Below, one piece after another: positions 24,001 to 32,843 of a stretch of DNA of 56,016 nucleotides (position 1 is its first letter; every line of letters starts with the position of its first letter). Source of the DNA: Bacteroidota bacterium (GTDB lineage: Bacteria > Bacteroidota > Bacteroidia > Chitinophagales > LD1); contig JADJZU010000029.1 of NCBI GenBank assembly GCA_016715625.1, positions 1 through 56,016 on the forward strand, in the 5' to 3' direction. The notes under the pieces were generated by a model. It did no database searches and was not told where the DNA came from. It worked only from the letters and a program-made list of their open reading frames with translations. The translations under genes and the position numbers were made by a program.

Positions 24001-26467
24001 CGCTGCCTCGGTTGAACTCAACATATCGGCACAGCATTTGCCGAACGCCTATATTACAGCAACACTCATTAAACCACACGTAGAAAGCGATATGCCGCTT
24101 ACTGTCGCTCATGGTTTTAAATCCATTAACGTATTGGACCATGCGCGTAAAATGCCGGTGCAGATAACTGCTGAAAAAAGCGTACGCTCTCGCAGCCACC
24201 AGAAAGTAAGTATTAAAGCTGCGCCAAATTCAAAAGTAACAGTAGCGGTAGTAGATGAGGGAATCTTGCAGATTACGAATTATAAAACACCGGATCCGTT
24301 CGGCTTCTTTTATGCGAAGCGTGCGCTGGAGGTAAATTCCTACGATTTGTATCCTTTGTTATTTCCGGAACTTGGATCCATGCTTTCCAGTACCGGTGGA
24401 GATGGATTTGACATGAGCAAGCGCACCAATCCATTACAAAACAAAAGGGTGAAATTGGTTTCCTGCTGGAGTGGCATCATGGATGCCTCCGGAAGCGGAA
24501 ATGCGGAATTCGAGTTTGATGTGCCGCAGTTTAGCGGTCAACTAAGAATAATGGCAGTAGCTTACAAGAATGAGTCGTTCGGTAGCGTAGATATGAATAT
24601 GACAGTAGCAGATCCAATTGTGATAAGCACCGCTCTCCCTCGTTTTCTATCACCTAAAGACACTGTATTGATGCCCGTAACTTTATCTAATACAACTAAA
24701 ACCAATACAAATGCAACTGCCGGTTTGAAAATTTCAGGCCCTTTGAAAATAATAGGTTCCAGCCAACAAAGTGTAAATCTGAAAGCGGGAAGTGAAACAA
24801 AAATAGAATTCAAAATAGTGGCAGAGGCAAGGGCCGACAACGGTAAAGTAACAGTAGAAGTGAATGCCCTGAATCAAAAATTTATGGAGGAGACTGACAT
24901 TACGGTTCGTCCGGCTGCTTCTGTTCAAAAAATATCGGAAGCAGGAGCTATAACAGGAGGCTCTACCAAACACATAGAGGTTGGGAACAATACTTTTATC
25001 CCCTCCTCAGCCGATTACCAGTTAATTGTTTCAAAGAATCCGGCCCTCGAAATTGCTGACCAGATATATCAGTTAATCAGCTACCCATACGGATGCACCG
25101 AGCAAACAATCAGTAAGGCTTTTCCGCAATTATATTTTGCCGATTTGGCAGAATCCATGAAGTTGGACAAGGGGGTGAAAGTGAATGCTAACTACAATGT
25201 GCAAGAGGCCATCCGAAAAATCAAAATGCGACAGTTGTATAATGGTGCCATCACCTTATGGGACCATGAAGGAAGTGAGAACTGGTGGGCGAGTGCGTAT
25301 GCAGCTCATTTCCTGCTGGAGGCTCAAAAAGCGGGCTTTGATGTAGAGACAGGTTTGCTCGACAACATTTACAAATACCTAAACACTAAATTGAAAAACA
25401 AGGAGTTTGTCACCTACTACTACAATCAGAATTTGAAGAAACAAATAGCCCCTAAGGAAGTGGCGTATTCTCTTTATATACTGGCATTGGCCGGAAAGCC
25501 GCAAATTTCCACCATGAATTACTACAAACAAAACAACACCTTGTTGGCTCTCGATAGTAAATATTTACTGAGTGCAGCTTTTGCCTTAGCGGGCGACAAA
25601 TCAAAATACAAAGAACTCCTTCCCAATTCTTTCAGCGGAGAAACTGCGCTGAAAGAAAGTGGCGGTAGTTTCTGTAGTGATTTGCGCGATGAAGGGGTGG
25701 CATTGGCCGCTATACTGGAAGTGGAACCCGGAAATGCACAGGTGGGCACAATGGCCAGGCACTTGAGCAGAGAGATAAAAAACCGTGCTTACCTGAGTAC
25801 TCAGGAAAGGGCATTTGCCTTTATAGCGCTTGGGAAATTGGCAAGACAGGCCAATAATGCATCGGTAAGTGCTGTGATAAAAGTAAATGGAAAAGAAGTA
25901 GGCAAGACCGATGGAAGCACTCTGCGCCTGAGCTCAAAACAGCTCGGGAACGGCAGTGTAGATGTGCAGGTAGCGGGAGAAGGAAAGATGTATTACTTCT
26001 GGCAAGCAGAGGGGATTCGGCAGGATGGAAATGTTTCTGAAGAAGATAGCTATCTGAAGGTTCGCAGGAGATTTTACAACAGAAATGGCTCTATGATTAC
26101 CAATGGCGAGTTCAGTCAAAACGAGCTGATTATTGTGGGCATCACCTTAGAAAAATCTTACAATGGCACTATTGAAAATATAGTAGTCACGGATATGCTA
26201 CCGGCCGGTTTTGAAATTGAAAATTCGCGATTGAAAGAATTGCCGGATGCGACCTGGATTAAAAACGAAAGCTATCCCGAGCATACCGACATACGCGATG
26301 ACCGCATTCATTTCTTCACCTCTTTAGGATCTACTTCCACAACATTCTACTACTCGGTGAGAGCCGTGAGCCCCGGAAATTTTGTGCTGGGGCCCGTGAT
26401 GGCAGATGCCATGTATCAGGGAGAATATCACTCCTACAATGGTGCCGGAAAAGTAGTGGTTAAGTAA
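21080..26467 (+). CDS. Alpha-2-macroglobulin family lipoprotein with thioester
   Basis: A 1795-residue giant envelope protein. It starts with a lipoprotein signal (lipobox Cys18 in VMSSC). MG-type beta domains follow: the A2M_N region near YAERDIYRPGEKINFSVVVRD (~residues 574-594), the MG7 region WSGIMDASGSGNAEFEFDVPQFSG (~1131), then PYGCTEQ with the thioester Cys1339-Gln1342. After it come the alpha-alpha toroid and the final receptor-binding-like domain. Bacterial members trap foreign proteases through bait-region cleavage and covalent capture, protecting the cell wall. Its usual partner PBP1C (pbpC) is not adjacent here. A Tyr/Glu-rich insertion (NDNNYSYYEYEEDYYGNYGSEG) at ~residue 380 is unusual. 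It is transcribed alone. Confidence 0.93.
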   Translation: MRKIPVLFYLLVAVMSSCNKNKVNLIDTNAQNEIPSLGNLTFTFDKNLCPDSLLNYWDSTEYITFEPKIQGRFRWQSASELVFSPEFELPPATTFKARITKEILRYSKLSLGKCQIKDFHTPHVRLENIFAMWNIAEGSSSTAFPQIDLQFNYPVGPSQLKELLSVEMDGERKDISIQTTESASKISITVMNLKMEDKDLTGKIKIAKGLLPQGGNIGTSQETENTFSLTSPFTLSILNLEADHDGALGTIKIFTSQPVSTDNLNDYISISPTVNLKTEMASDGIILTSEEFDVSKSYSLILKKGLRGKIGGVLKEEYNNTVVFGQLQPRINFINRKGVYVSAKGSKNVEVLINSISKVKVIVSKIYESNLLFAQSHGYYPNDNNYSYYEYEEDYYGNYGSEGVYGDVIYEQTVDTKTLSKRGSSRLFKFNIEDKLKDYKGIYHIKIRSTEDYWLEDSRFISLSDIGLIAKQTEDKVWVFANSIQSAGAISGVSINVVGNNNQPIGSGVTNSEGVAEIDVKRKDFEGFKAAMIIAKSGDDFNYLPFRSTRVNTSRFDVGGKRSNSTGLDAFVYAERDIYRPGEKINFSVVVRDMKWKKPGEVPLKMKFLLPNGKELKSMRKTLNEEGSLETQIELSPAAVTGNYTLEVYNGNDVMLTSTNVHVEEFMPDRIKLTTNLDKKFLKPGETANLSLNAINFFGPPAANRKYEVEVQVKGKSFSPEKYSRFDFWLTDRNADFESTLSSGTTDENGNASVGYTTDINYQNRGVLQADFFSTVFDETGRPVNRKNSIDIFTQDVFYGLGNDGYYYYGLNQKITFPIIALNKDEQVLSNVQAHIQVIKHDYKTVLSRYNEYFRYESQRDDKTLVDQNVLINGEQTVFSYVPRTPGEYEIRISKPGTNTFVSNRFYSYGYMSGNYGNFEVDNEGQIDIAPDKKEYSTGDKCKVLFKTPFNGKMLVTLENNQVISHQYVTVEGRAASVELNISAQHLPNAYITATLIKPHVESDMPLTVAHGFKSINVLDHARKMPVQITAEKSVRSRSHQKVSIKAAPNSKVTVAVVDEGILQITNYKTPDPFGFFYAKRALEVNSYDLYPLLFPELGSMLSSTGGDGFDMSKRTNPLQNKRVKLVSCWSGIMDASGSGNAEFEFDVPQFSGQLRIMAVAYKNESFGSVDMNMTVADPIVISTALPRFLSPKDTVLMPVTLSNTTKTNTNATAGLKISGPLKIIGSSQQSVNLKAGSETKIEFKIVAEARADNGKVTVEVNALNQKFMEETDITVRPAASVQKISEAGAITGGSTKHIEVGNNTFIPSSADYQLIVSKNPALEIADQIYQLISYPYGCTEQTISKAFPQLYFADLAESMKLDKGVKVNANYNVQEAIRKIKMRQLYNGAITLWDHEGSENWWASAYAAHFLLEAQKAGFDVETGLLDNIYKYLNTKLKNKEFVTYYYNQNLKKQIAPKEVAYSLYILALAGKPQISTMNYYKQNNTLLALDSKYLLSAAFALAGDKSKYKELLPNSFSGETALKESGGSFCSDLRDEGVALAAILEVEPGNAQVGTMARHLSREIKNRAYLSTQERAFAFIALGKLARQANNASVSAVIKVNGKEVGKTDGSTLRLSSKQLGNGSVDVQVAGEGKMYYFWQAEGIRQDGNVSEEDSYLKVRRRFYNRNGSMITNGEFSQNELIIVGITLEKSYNGTIENIVVTDMLPAGFEIENSRLKELPDATWIKNESYPEHTDIRDDRIHFFTSLGSTSTTFYYSVRAVSPGNFVLGPVMADAMYQGEYHSYNGAGKVVVK

Positions 26468-26473
26468 CACAAC

Positions 26474-26507
26474 AAACGAGCATAGGCTAAATGACTTGTG
26501 CTCGTTT
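26474..26507 (+). terminator. Hairpin between macroglobulin and rsmB-like genes
   Basis: AAACGAGCA and TGCTCGTTT form a 9-bp stem with a 16-base loop, followed by AATTTT. It overlaps the last codons of the convergent methyltransferase gene, so it may serve both directions. Confidence 0.4.
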
Positions 26508-27725
26508 AATTTTGGCCATGTAAAAACCATCGAAGCCGGTGGTGGAAGGAGAAATTTTTCGGTCTTCTACCAAAATAAACTGTCCCGGATTCCGATCCAG
26601 AAACTTTTGAATTTGCCATTCATTTTCAGAGGGCAAAATACTGCAGGTAGAGTACACCATCAAGCCATCGCGATGCAGCATTTTGGCGTATTCATCTAAA
26701 ATTTGCGCTTGCGTTTCCAGCAATTCGTCTATGAATCTTTTCGTAATTGTCCACTTGGCATCCGGCTTTCTGCGAAGCACCCCCGTGCCGGAACATGGCA
26801 CATCTATCAATATTCTATCTGCAAAGCCTTGCAGCAAAACCTGGTGGCTTCGGTTAAGCTCAGAGCTTAGCATAGGCTTTAGAATGGTGCAGCCGGCTCG
26901 AGCAGCGCGCAGCTTTAATTGAGCCAATTTGTGTTCGTTTACATCCACCGCCAATATCTCCCCTTCATTCTGCATTAAAGCCGCTAAATGAAGCGTTTTG
27001 CCACCGGCACCGGCACAACCATCAATGACATTCATCCCCGGTTGCGCTTCCAGAAAAGGTGCCACTAACTGTGACGACACATCCTGTATTTCAAATAACC
27101 CGTTTTTGTATGCGGGGTTTGTTCTAAAGTTTTTACGCGTTTGAATAATCAGCGCATCCGTAGCCACTACACTTTCAGAAAACTCAATCTGATCAGCCGC
27201 AAAAAGTGTTTCAATAACCTTCTTATTTGTTTTTAAAGTATTTACCCGCACACTGAATCGTGCTTGTGTGTTGAGTGCCTTTATTTCTGCCTCCCAATTT
27301 TCGCCCAACTCATTTCGCCCCAGTTTATCCAACCAATCTGGAATAGAATCGCGAATACAAAATGGAATGAAGTCTGCCTGAGATCTGGTTTTAATTTCTT
27401 CAGGTTTCAATTCAGCAAACTCAGACCAATCCGGCAAGTTAACTTGCTCCAATACCAATTTAGCGCCCAGTAAACGCCATAGTGCATTTTCACCCCATGC
27501 TTCTTCCTGAATAACATATTCCAACCATCGTTTATATCGAATAATATAATAGGCGTTATCGGCAATAAAATTTCGGTCGCGCGCCCCCCAGGTTTTATTG
27601 GATTGCAGCAAATGACTGATGGTGAGATCGGCTTGCTTCTTTTCCAGTAATACATCGCGCAATGATTGAACGACTGCCTGACATAAATTACGATGTAACT
27701 TCAAAACTTGATTTTTCAATTTCAA
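26487..27725 (-). CDS. RsmB-like 16S rRNA (cytosine-C5)-methyltransferase
   Basis: 412 residues. It has an N-terminal NusB-like helical region (~1-130), then a Rossmann methyltransferase. The SAM-binding motif is VIDGCAGAGGKTLHLA, motif IV is DVPCSGTGVLRRKPD and motif VI YSTCSILPSENE; the two cysteines are the release Cys and the catalytic nucleophile. The family methylates C5 of a cytosine in rRNA (C967 for RsmB), although Bacteroidota paralogues are not all tested. The start is TTG at 27725, overlapping the upstream stop as TTGA, so translation is coupled to a secreted FG-GAP gene. That is an odd pairing. Confidence 0.88.
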   Translation of the reverse strand: MKLKNQVLKLHRNLCQAVVQSLRDVLLEKKQADLTISHLLQSNKTWGARDRNFIADNAYYIIRYKRWLEYVIQEEAWGENALWRLLGAKLVLEQVNLPDWSEFAELKPEEIKTRSQADFIPFCIRDSIPDWLDKLGRNELGENWEAEIKALNTQARFSVRVNTLKTNKKVIETLFAADQIEFSESVVATDALIIQTRKNFRTNPAYKNGLFEIQDVSSQLVAPFLEAQPGMNVIDGCAGAGGKTLHLAALMQNEGEILAVDVNEHKLAQLKLRAARAGCTILKPMLSSELNRSHQVLLQGFADRILIDVPCSGTGVLRRKPDAKWTITKRFIDELLETQAQILDEYAKMLHRDGLMVYSTCSILPSENEWQIQKFLDRNPGQFILVEDRKISPSTTGFDGFYMAKIKRAQVI

Positions 27726-29929
27726 TGAGAAATACAGAACTTGGAATAATGTCGTTGGATTCCATCTTTTACGAGCAGCACATACATTCCGGTCGAGAAC
27801 TTCGAGGTATAAACGATAAACTTATTGTGAACTAAAGAAGACTCTATAACAACTTGACGCCCCGTCAGGTCATATACCTCTAAAGTTGGGTAGGACGAAA
27901 CGATGTTGCCGAGTTCTACAAACAAGATATCCTTTGCGGGATTTGGATACACTTTTATAGCGCTGGGCATATCCGAATGAGCAACGGAAATAACCACATT
28001 GGTATCCAATAATGTATCGGAATAAAGCAACAAGCCTCCGCGAGAGTTACCCACCAAATACTCCAGCTTACCATCTGCATTGATATCTGCTATAGAAATG
28101 GTGCTTTCGCTGCCAATGTCTTCGCCAATAAAATTGCTGTCTATCATGGCAAATGCACCCGACCGCAACTTGGTAGAGTCTACCGCAAAGCGATAAACCC
28201 ATCCCCGGTTGGAGCCTACATATAGCTCCGCATTTCCGGAATCATTCTTCCGCACAAATGGAATACTGTAACCTTCGGTGAACCCGGGAACAGTAACGGT
28301 AAGAGCGCCAAAAAATGTATTTGAAGAATCCTGGTGAAACTGTGGCACAGTCGGAGTTCCAAAATTCCAGTAATAAGTCAGCTTACCGTCTTTGCGACCA
28401 ACAATTAAATCGTTCAGCGAATCGTTATTTACATCGTAGATAAAAGGGGCACTAAACTGGCCGGCATCCAGACCAAAAAACTGTGGTGTTGTCATACTCG
28501 GGAAACTGGCACTGGAAAGCCCCGTGTTCTTAAAGAAATGAAGGTAGCCCTGCAACTCTCCGGTTACCATATCCGGTAGGTTGTCGCCATCCAAATCGCC
28601 AAAAGCCGGGTGCAATGCCACCAGATTAAAACTGCTAAAGTTGTTGTAGTTCTCTGAAAGCAATTTGAAAGATGGAGATGAGGCAGTTCCTATGTTTTCA
28701 TACACCGCCAAAGTAGATTTAAACGGCTGGTATTCCTGATAATAACCATAATTTCCTATTACGATATCGGATAACCCATCATAGTTAAAATCAAAAAAGT
28801 AAGGCTTGGAGTCTGTTCCAAAATCAAGAATATCCTGTACCAGAAAAGAATCAGTCTGGTAGTTCCATCCACATGCTGAATTTACATTCTTATACAGCAA
28901 CACGTTATCAATATCTATACCCACCCGGGCATTGGGTGACACGAGCAGATCTTTATCGCCATCATTATCGGCATCAATGGAATAAGCCGCAGGAAAAACG
29001 GGAACATTCACCGGTTTATTGCACGATGGAAAAGTGGAATCGGATGAGCAGGCATTGGCAAAAGCACTATCACCACAGTTTTGAACATACACCAGAGAGT
29101 TGAAAGAAATATCTCCGATAAGCAAATCAACATCACGGTCGTTGTCCGCATCAAAATCAAAAAGGGTGGAACCTACATGTCTGGCACCTTCAGCCACTGC
29201 AGTACGCCCTTCGCCTTTACAACTTATATTCAAGTTAATCGCATTGGTGAGTGAATTCTCTGTAAAGTTTCCCCAGCAAAGACTTCCGTCTTTATACTGA
29301 AATGAATCTATATCAAATGAACCCGTGCCGGCATTCTCCACCGTCTGGTTTTCATAATATTCCACAGCCGAGCCAAATATGCCGAAGGTGAGCACATCGA
29401 TGTCTCCATCTCGATTCACATCTGTAAAAACAGGAATATCATCCACATTGGTCCAGATATTGACATGATACGTTCCATCAAAATAAGTAATCAAATCTTT
29501 CACCAGATTAAAGGTGAGCGTTCCATTTTGCAGACTTCCTTTAAAAACTCTGGTACCGGTATTGGTATGCGTAAAAATATCGCCCACTCCATCATTGTTA
29601 TAATCACGAATCAAAGCCCAGGATTTCAAATCGGATGGAAATAGCTTTTCGTATTGCGGAGCATAGGTATAAGCCGTATCGCTTTGCGAACCATTATTTA
29701 AAAAAGTAAGCACCTTATCTCCAACTCTATCAAACACAAATAAGTCAGGGAAATTATCTCCGTTCAGTTTGATTTCTGAAAACTGTGGCGAGTTAAGCCC
29801 TCCCGTCCAGGGCATTTTGAGTACAGAACCTTTTCGCTCAACCGGGAAATTAATTGCCCGGAATTTAGGCGATTGGGCAGTCAGTTGTATGGATAGCAAA
29901 GTGAACAGAACAAGAAAAAAATTATGCAT
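27722..29929 (-). CDS. FG-GAP/VCBS repeat protein with T9SS sorting domain
   Basis: 735 residues with signal peptide MHNFFLVLFTLLSIQLTAQ. At least eight FG-GAP-type calcium loops follow (DYNNDGVGDIF, DVNRDGDIDVL, DADNDRDVDLLIGD, DADNDGDKDLLV, DFNYDGLSDIVIG, DLDGDNLPDMVTG, DVNNDSLNDLIVG, DINADGKLEYLVG). These predict a seven- to eight-bladed beta propeller. The last ~75 residues (IKVYPNPAKDILFVEL to MYVLLVKDG) are a type A T9SS C-terminal domain, so it is exported across the outer membrane and surface-anchored or released. Ligand unknown. Its stop overlaps the rRNA methyltransferase start. Confidence 0.92.
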   Translation of the reverse strand: MHNFFLVLFTLLSIQLTAQSPKFRAINFPVERKGSVLKMPWTGGLNSPQFSEIKLNGDNFPDLFVFDRVGDKVLTFLNNGSQSDTAYTYAPQYEKLFPSDLKSWALIRDYNNDGVGDIFTHTNTGTRVFKGSLQNGTLTFNLVKDLITYFDGTYHVNIWTNVDDIPVFTDVNRDGDIDVLTFGIFGSAVEYYENQTVENAGTGSFDIDSFQYKDGSLCWGNFTENSLTNAINLNISCKGEGRTAVAEGARHVGSTLFDFDADNDRDVDLLIGDISFNSLVYVQNCGDSAFANACSSDSTFPSCNKPVNVPVFPAAYSIDADNDGDKDLLVSPNARVGIDIDNVLLYKNVNSACGWNYQTDSFLVQDILDFGTDSKPYFFDFNYDGLSDIVIGNYGYYQEYQPFKSTLAVYENIGTASSPSFKLLSENYNNFSSFNLVALHPAFGDLDGDNLPDMVTGELQGYLHFFKNTGLSSASFPSMTTPQFFGLDAGQFSAPFIYDVNNDSLNDLIVGRKDGKLTYYWNFGTPTVPQFHQDSSNTFFGALTVTVPGFTEGYSIPFVRKNDSGNAELYVGSNRGWVYRFAVDSTKLRSGAFAMIDSNFIGEDIGSESTISIADINADGKLEYLVGNSRGGLLLYSDTLLDTNVVISVAHSDMPSAIKVYPNPAKDILFVELGNIVSSYPTLEVYDLTGRQVVIESSLVHNKFIVYTSKFSTGMYVLLVKDGIQRHYSKFCISH

Positions 29930-29978
29930 AGCGCGAAGTAATAATATTTAGATGAAGATGTGATTGTTAGGCTAAAAG

Positions 29979-30008
29979 TTGTTCATTGCAATTAGGCTTC
30001 TATTTTTG
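29979..30008 (+). promoter_or_regulatory. Bacteroidota-type promoter for the DUF4442 gene
   Basis: TTG (29979-29981), a 19-base spacer and TATTTTTG (30001-30008), an exact match to TAnnTTTG, lie 18 bases before the ATG at 30027. Confidence 0.5.
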
Positions 30009-30026
30009 GTTTCATAAGCAAAGAAA

Positions 30027-30560
30027 ATGTCCAACACCCACTATCTGGAACAATACCGGAGCAACCGGCAAATCACCGACCCAAAGTTTTTGAAACTGGT
30101 TAACAATCCGGTGCTGTTCAACCTCTTTCTGATGACTAAACTGCCCAGCGCATTTATCTGTGGGCTCAGTGTAAAATCAACCACAGCCGAAAAATGTGAA
30201 ATTACCGTTCCATATCGCTGGCTCAATCAAAATCCATTTCGCTCTACTTATTTTGCAGTGTTATCGATGGCTGCAGAGATGAGCACGGGCATGCTGGCGC
30301 TCATGGCTACGCAAGACTCCAAACCATCTGTGAGCATGTTGGTTACACACCTGGAGGCTGACTTTGTAAAAAAAGCAACGGGGCTTACCACCTTCACATG
30401 CACTGAAGGTAAGGCCATCAACGAATGCGTGGAGAGAGCGGTATTGACCGGTGAAAACCAAAGCATCACCACCACCAGCATTGGCACCTCACAAAACGGT
30501 GAAATAGAAGCGAAATTCAAGATTGAATGGAGTTTCAAAATGCGCACACTGAAACAGTAA
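30027..30560 (+). CDS. DUF4442 hotdog-fold protein
   Basis: 177 residues with the hotdog pattern: GLSVKSTTAEKCEITVPYRWLNQNPFRSTYFAVLSMAAEMSTGMLAL, then SVSMLVTHLEADFVKKATGLTTFTC and a final strand EAKFKIEWSFK. DUF4442 proteins resemble acyl-CoA thioesterases of the PaaI type. NPFRSTYFAVLSMAAEMSTG is the likely helix lining the acyl site. It lies 23 bases upstream of an enoyl-CoA hydratase gene, fitting fatty-acid or acyl-CoA metabolism. Activity is inferred from fold and context only. Confidence 0.85.
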   Translation: MSNTHYLEQYRSNRQITDPKFLKLVNNPVLFNLFLMTKLPSAFICGLSVKSTTAEKCEITVPYRWLNQNPFRSTYFAVLSMAAEMSTGMLALMATQDSKPSVSMLVTHLEADFVKKATGLTTFTCTEGKAINECVERAVLTGENQSITTTSIGTSQNGEIEAKFKIEWSFKMRTLKQ

Positions 30561-30583
30561 CCACTCAAAAAAAACCAACCGAC

Positions 30584-31357
30584 ATGGAGTTTATAAAAGT
30601 AAACCCGCAGATAGAAAAACACATTGCACTCATAGAGCTACACCGACCAAAGGAATTGAATGCATTGAACCGACAGTTGATGATAGAGGTTCGGGATGCT
30701 TTACGAGAATTGGACGAAGACGATCAAGTGCGGGTTATTATACTCACCGGAGGAGAAAAGGTGTTTGCGGCAGGTGCCGATATCAAGCAGATGGCGAATG
30801 CCACCGCTATCGACATGTATAATATAGACCAGTTCAGCACATGGGACCAAATCAAAAAAACAAAGAAGCCGATTATTGCTGCCGTAAGTGGTTTTGCATT
30901 GGGTGGAGGCTGCGAGTTAGCCATGACATGCGATATGATAATCGCCACCGATACCGCGAAATTTGGTCAACCGGAAATTAAAATAGGTACTATGCCCGGT
31001 GCTGGCGGCACACAGCGCCTGACCCGAGCCATTGGCAAAGTGAGAGCCATGGAAATGGTGCTCACCGGCAAGTTTATCTCCGCTCCGGAAGCACTTCAGT
31101 TTGGGCTCATTAACAAGATTGTTCCAGCAGCGCTCATGTTGTTTGAAACATTGCGTTTTGCAGCCGAAATAGCCAAGTTATCGCCTGTGGCAGTAAAGTT
31201 GGCAAAAGAGTCCGTAAACAATGCTTTTAATTCTACTCTGGATGAGGGCCTTATTTTTGAACGGAAAAACTTCTACCTCACTTTCGCCAGCGAAGACCAG
31301 AAAGAAGGGATGGCTGCTTTTGTAGAGAAAAGAAACCCTGATTTTAAGGGCAAATAA
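30584..31357 (+). CDS. Enoyl-CoA hydratase (crotonase family)
   Basis: 257 residues of standard length. The oxyanion-hole segments KVFAAGADIKQM and SGFALGGGCELAMTCD, and the catalytic pair of glutamates (GGGCELAM and FGQPEIKIGTMPGAGG) of short-chain enoyl-CoA hydratases, are all there. It hydrates trans-2-enoyl-CoA to 3-hydroxyacyl-CoA in beta-oxidation. An earlier in-frame ATG at 30527 overlaps the DUF4442 gene and is not favoured. Co-transcription with the hotdog protein and the ETF genes nearby support fatty-acid degradation. Confidence 0.92.
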   Translation: MEFIKVNPQIEKHIALIELHRPKELNALNRQLMIEVRDALRELDEDDQVRVIILTGGEKVFAAGADIKQMANATAIDMYNIDQFSTWDQIKKTKKPIIAAVSGFALGGGCELAMTCDMIIATDTAKFGQPEIKIGTMPGAGGTQRLTRAIGKVRAMEMVLTGKFISAPEALQFGLINKIVPAALMLFETLRFAAEIAKLSPVAVKLAKESVNNAFNSTLDEGLIFERKNFYLTFASEDQKEGMAAFVEKRNPDFKGK

Positions 31358-31369
31358 GCCGAAAACTAA

Positions 31370-31397
31370 AAGGCCTTCCGCTCGCGCGAAAGGCCTT
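31370..31397. terminator. Hairpin after enoyl-CoA hydratase
   Basis: AAGGCCTT (31370-31377) and AAGGCCTT (31390-31397), each self-complementary, can pair across a 12-base GC-rich loop. It lies between two convergent genes. There is no long T run, so termination strength is uncertain. Confidence 0.4.
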
Positions 31398-31444
31398 CAG
31401 CTTAACCCTTAAAAAACTAAACTACCTCTAAGAAGCAATAGGCT

Positions 31445-32755
31445 TTAGTTTGGTTGCATTGCCCCGAATATTTTTCGGATAAAGTCATTTTCAAATTTTC
31501 CGGAGGGATCCCAAGCGGCACGCAAAGCGCAGAATTTGTCGAAATCCGGATACTGCGCCTTGAGATAATCAGCGTTTACGGCAAACTCCTTTCCCCAGTG
31601 AGGACGTCCGTTAAATTTTGTCGCCAAGTCTTCAAAATCCTGCATCAGTTCCTTCCACCCATAATTATCGGCATTGTAGCACCCTACCCATACAGAATCT
31701 CTTCCATAACATGGACTCAGTGCATAAGAATCGGCTTTGGTAAATCTGATTTCCTGCAAAAAATTAAATCGATGAGCCGAATTATTCATCCGATTTTTAT
31801 AGGCAGATAAAAAAGCAACAGCCTCTTTTACATCAAAACTCCATTCCATTTCGCGGTGCAAAGGAGGCTCCGGTACATTGAAAACCTTATAGCTTTTTTC
31901 AATCCGGTTTATCGGTTTAATAAAGTTCTGCAACAGCAAGCGGTTAATGGTTTTTCGCCAATCGCGGTGAAGGGTTCCCACTTTAAGGAACAACCGGTAA
32001 GCATATACCGAAATAAACTCGTCCATAAACCACTGCCTGAACCGCGAATCGTTAGCCGGCTCCATGGTGCGGTTATGTTTATACAAAATCATTTTATCGG
32101 TATGTGGAAACCACCACATTTTGAAATGATCCGTATTTTGCAAGAGAGTTTCCATTTGCTCCAAAGCCAGATTAAAATCAAGTAACTCTACCGTTTCTTG
32201 CAGGCGAAATGCAGGGACTATGTTAAACGTCAACTCGGAGATAATGCCCAAAGCACCCAGATTAACCAAACACAAATCAAACAGTTCGCGGTCCAGTCCT
32301 TTGTGTATCACTTGCAAGGTGCCATCTGCTTTAATTATAGACATCTGCTCTGCCTGTGACCCCAGAATCTGATAATTTTTACCACTTCCATGCGTGCCTG
32401 TGCTGATGGCCCCTGCCACCGATTGTTTAGAAATGGACCCCAGGTTGGTGAGCGCAAAACCTTGTTTATCGAGGTATTCGTTAAGCTGCCATAGCTTGAT
32501 GCCCGGCTGCACACGAACTTTCTTTTTTTCTTTATCTAACTCTAATACCTGATTAAACCTGTCGAAGTTTATCAAAGTGTGGTCGCTCAGGCATATAGAC
32601 GACCAGGAGTGTCCGCTACCCACTATTCTTACTTTATCTGCTTTAGCTATGATTGACTGAATTTCGCTCACCGACTCCGGCTGAAAGAATTGAGCCGCCA
32701 GACAACTTTCGTTCTGTGCCCAGTTGATAAAGCGGTATGGGTATTTCACATTCAT
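31445..32755 (-). CDS. FAD-binding oxidoreductase, D-arabinono-/L-gulono-lactone oxidase type
   Basis: 436 residues. The N-terminal FAD domain (PCMH/VAO type) shows RIVGSGHSWSSICL, whose His is the covalent flavin site in lactone oxidases, and ISTGTHGSGKNYQILG. The C-terminal ALO domain ends with PHWGKEF (the HWxK signature) and DPSGKFENDFIRKIFG. Such enzymes oxidise sugar lactones or alditols with O2. In bacteria the natural substrate is often unknown. It is a single gene on the minus strand, convergent with the hydratase, with no export signal. Confidence 0.88.
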   Translation of the reverse strand: MNVKYPYRFINWAQNESCLAAQFFQPESVSEIQSIIAKADKVRIVGSGHSWSSICLSDHTLINFDRFNQVLELDKEKKKVRVQPGIKLWQLNEYLDKQGFALTNLGSISKQSVAGAISTGTHGSGKNYQILGSQAEQMSIIKADGTLQVIHKGLDRELFDLCLVNLGALGIISELTFNIVPAFRLQETVELLDFNLALEQMETLLQNTDHFKMWWFPHTDKMILYKHNRTMEPANDSRFRQWFMDEFISVYAYRLFLKVGTLHRDWRKTINRLLLQNFIKPINRIEKSYKVFNVPEPPLHREMEWSFDVKEAVAFLSAYKNRMNNSAHRFNFLQEIRFTKADSYALSPCYGRDSVWVGCYNADNYGWKELMQDFEDLATKFNGRPHWGKEFAVNADYLKAQYPDFDKFCALRAAWDPSGKFENDFIRKIFGAMQPN

Positions 32756-32792
32756 GTTCGAAAAATAGGAATGGTTTACAAATACAAATAAA

Positions 32793-32820
32793 AAATCCCT
32801 GCCTATTCTGGCAGGGATTT
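32793..32820 (-). terminator. Intrinsic terminator of the T9SS protein gene
   Basis: AAATCCCTGCC / GGCAGGGATTT form a perfect 11-bp stem with a 6-base loop. On the minus strand it is followed by a T-rich run, just beyond the stop of the gene ending at 32844. Confidence 0.85.
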
Positions 32821-32843
32821 CAATATCTGTTTATCTATTGAGA

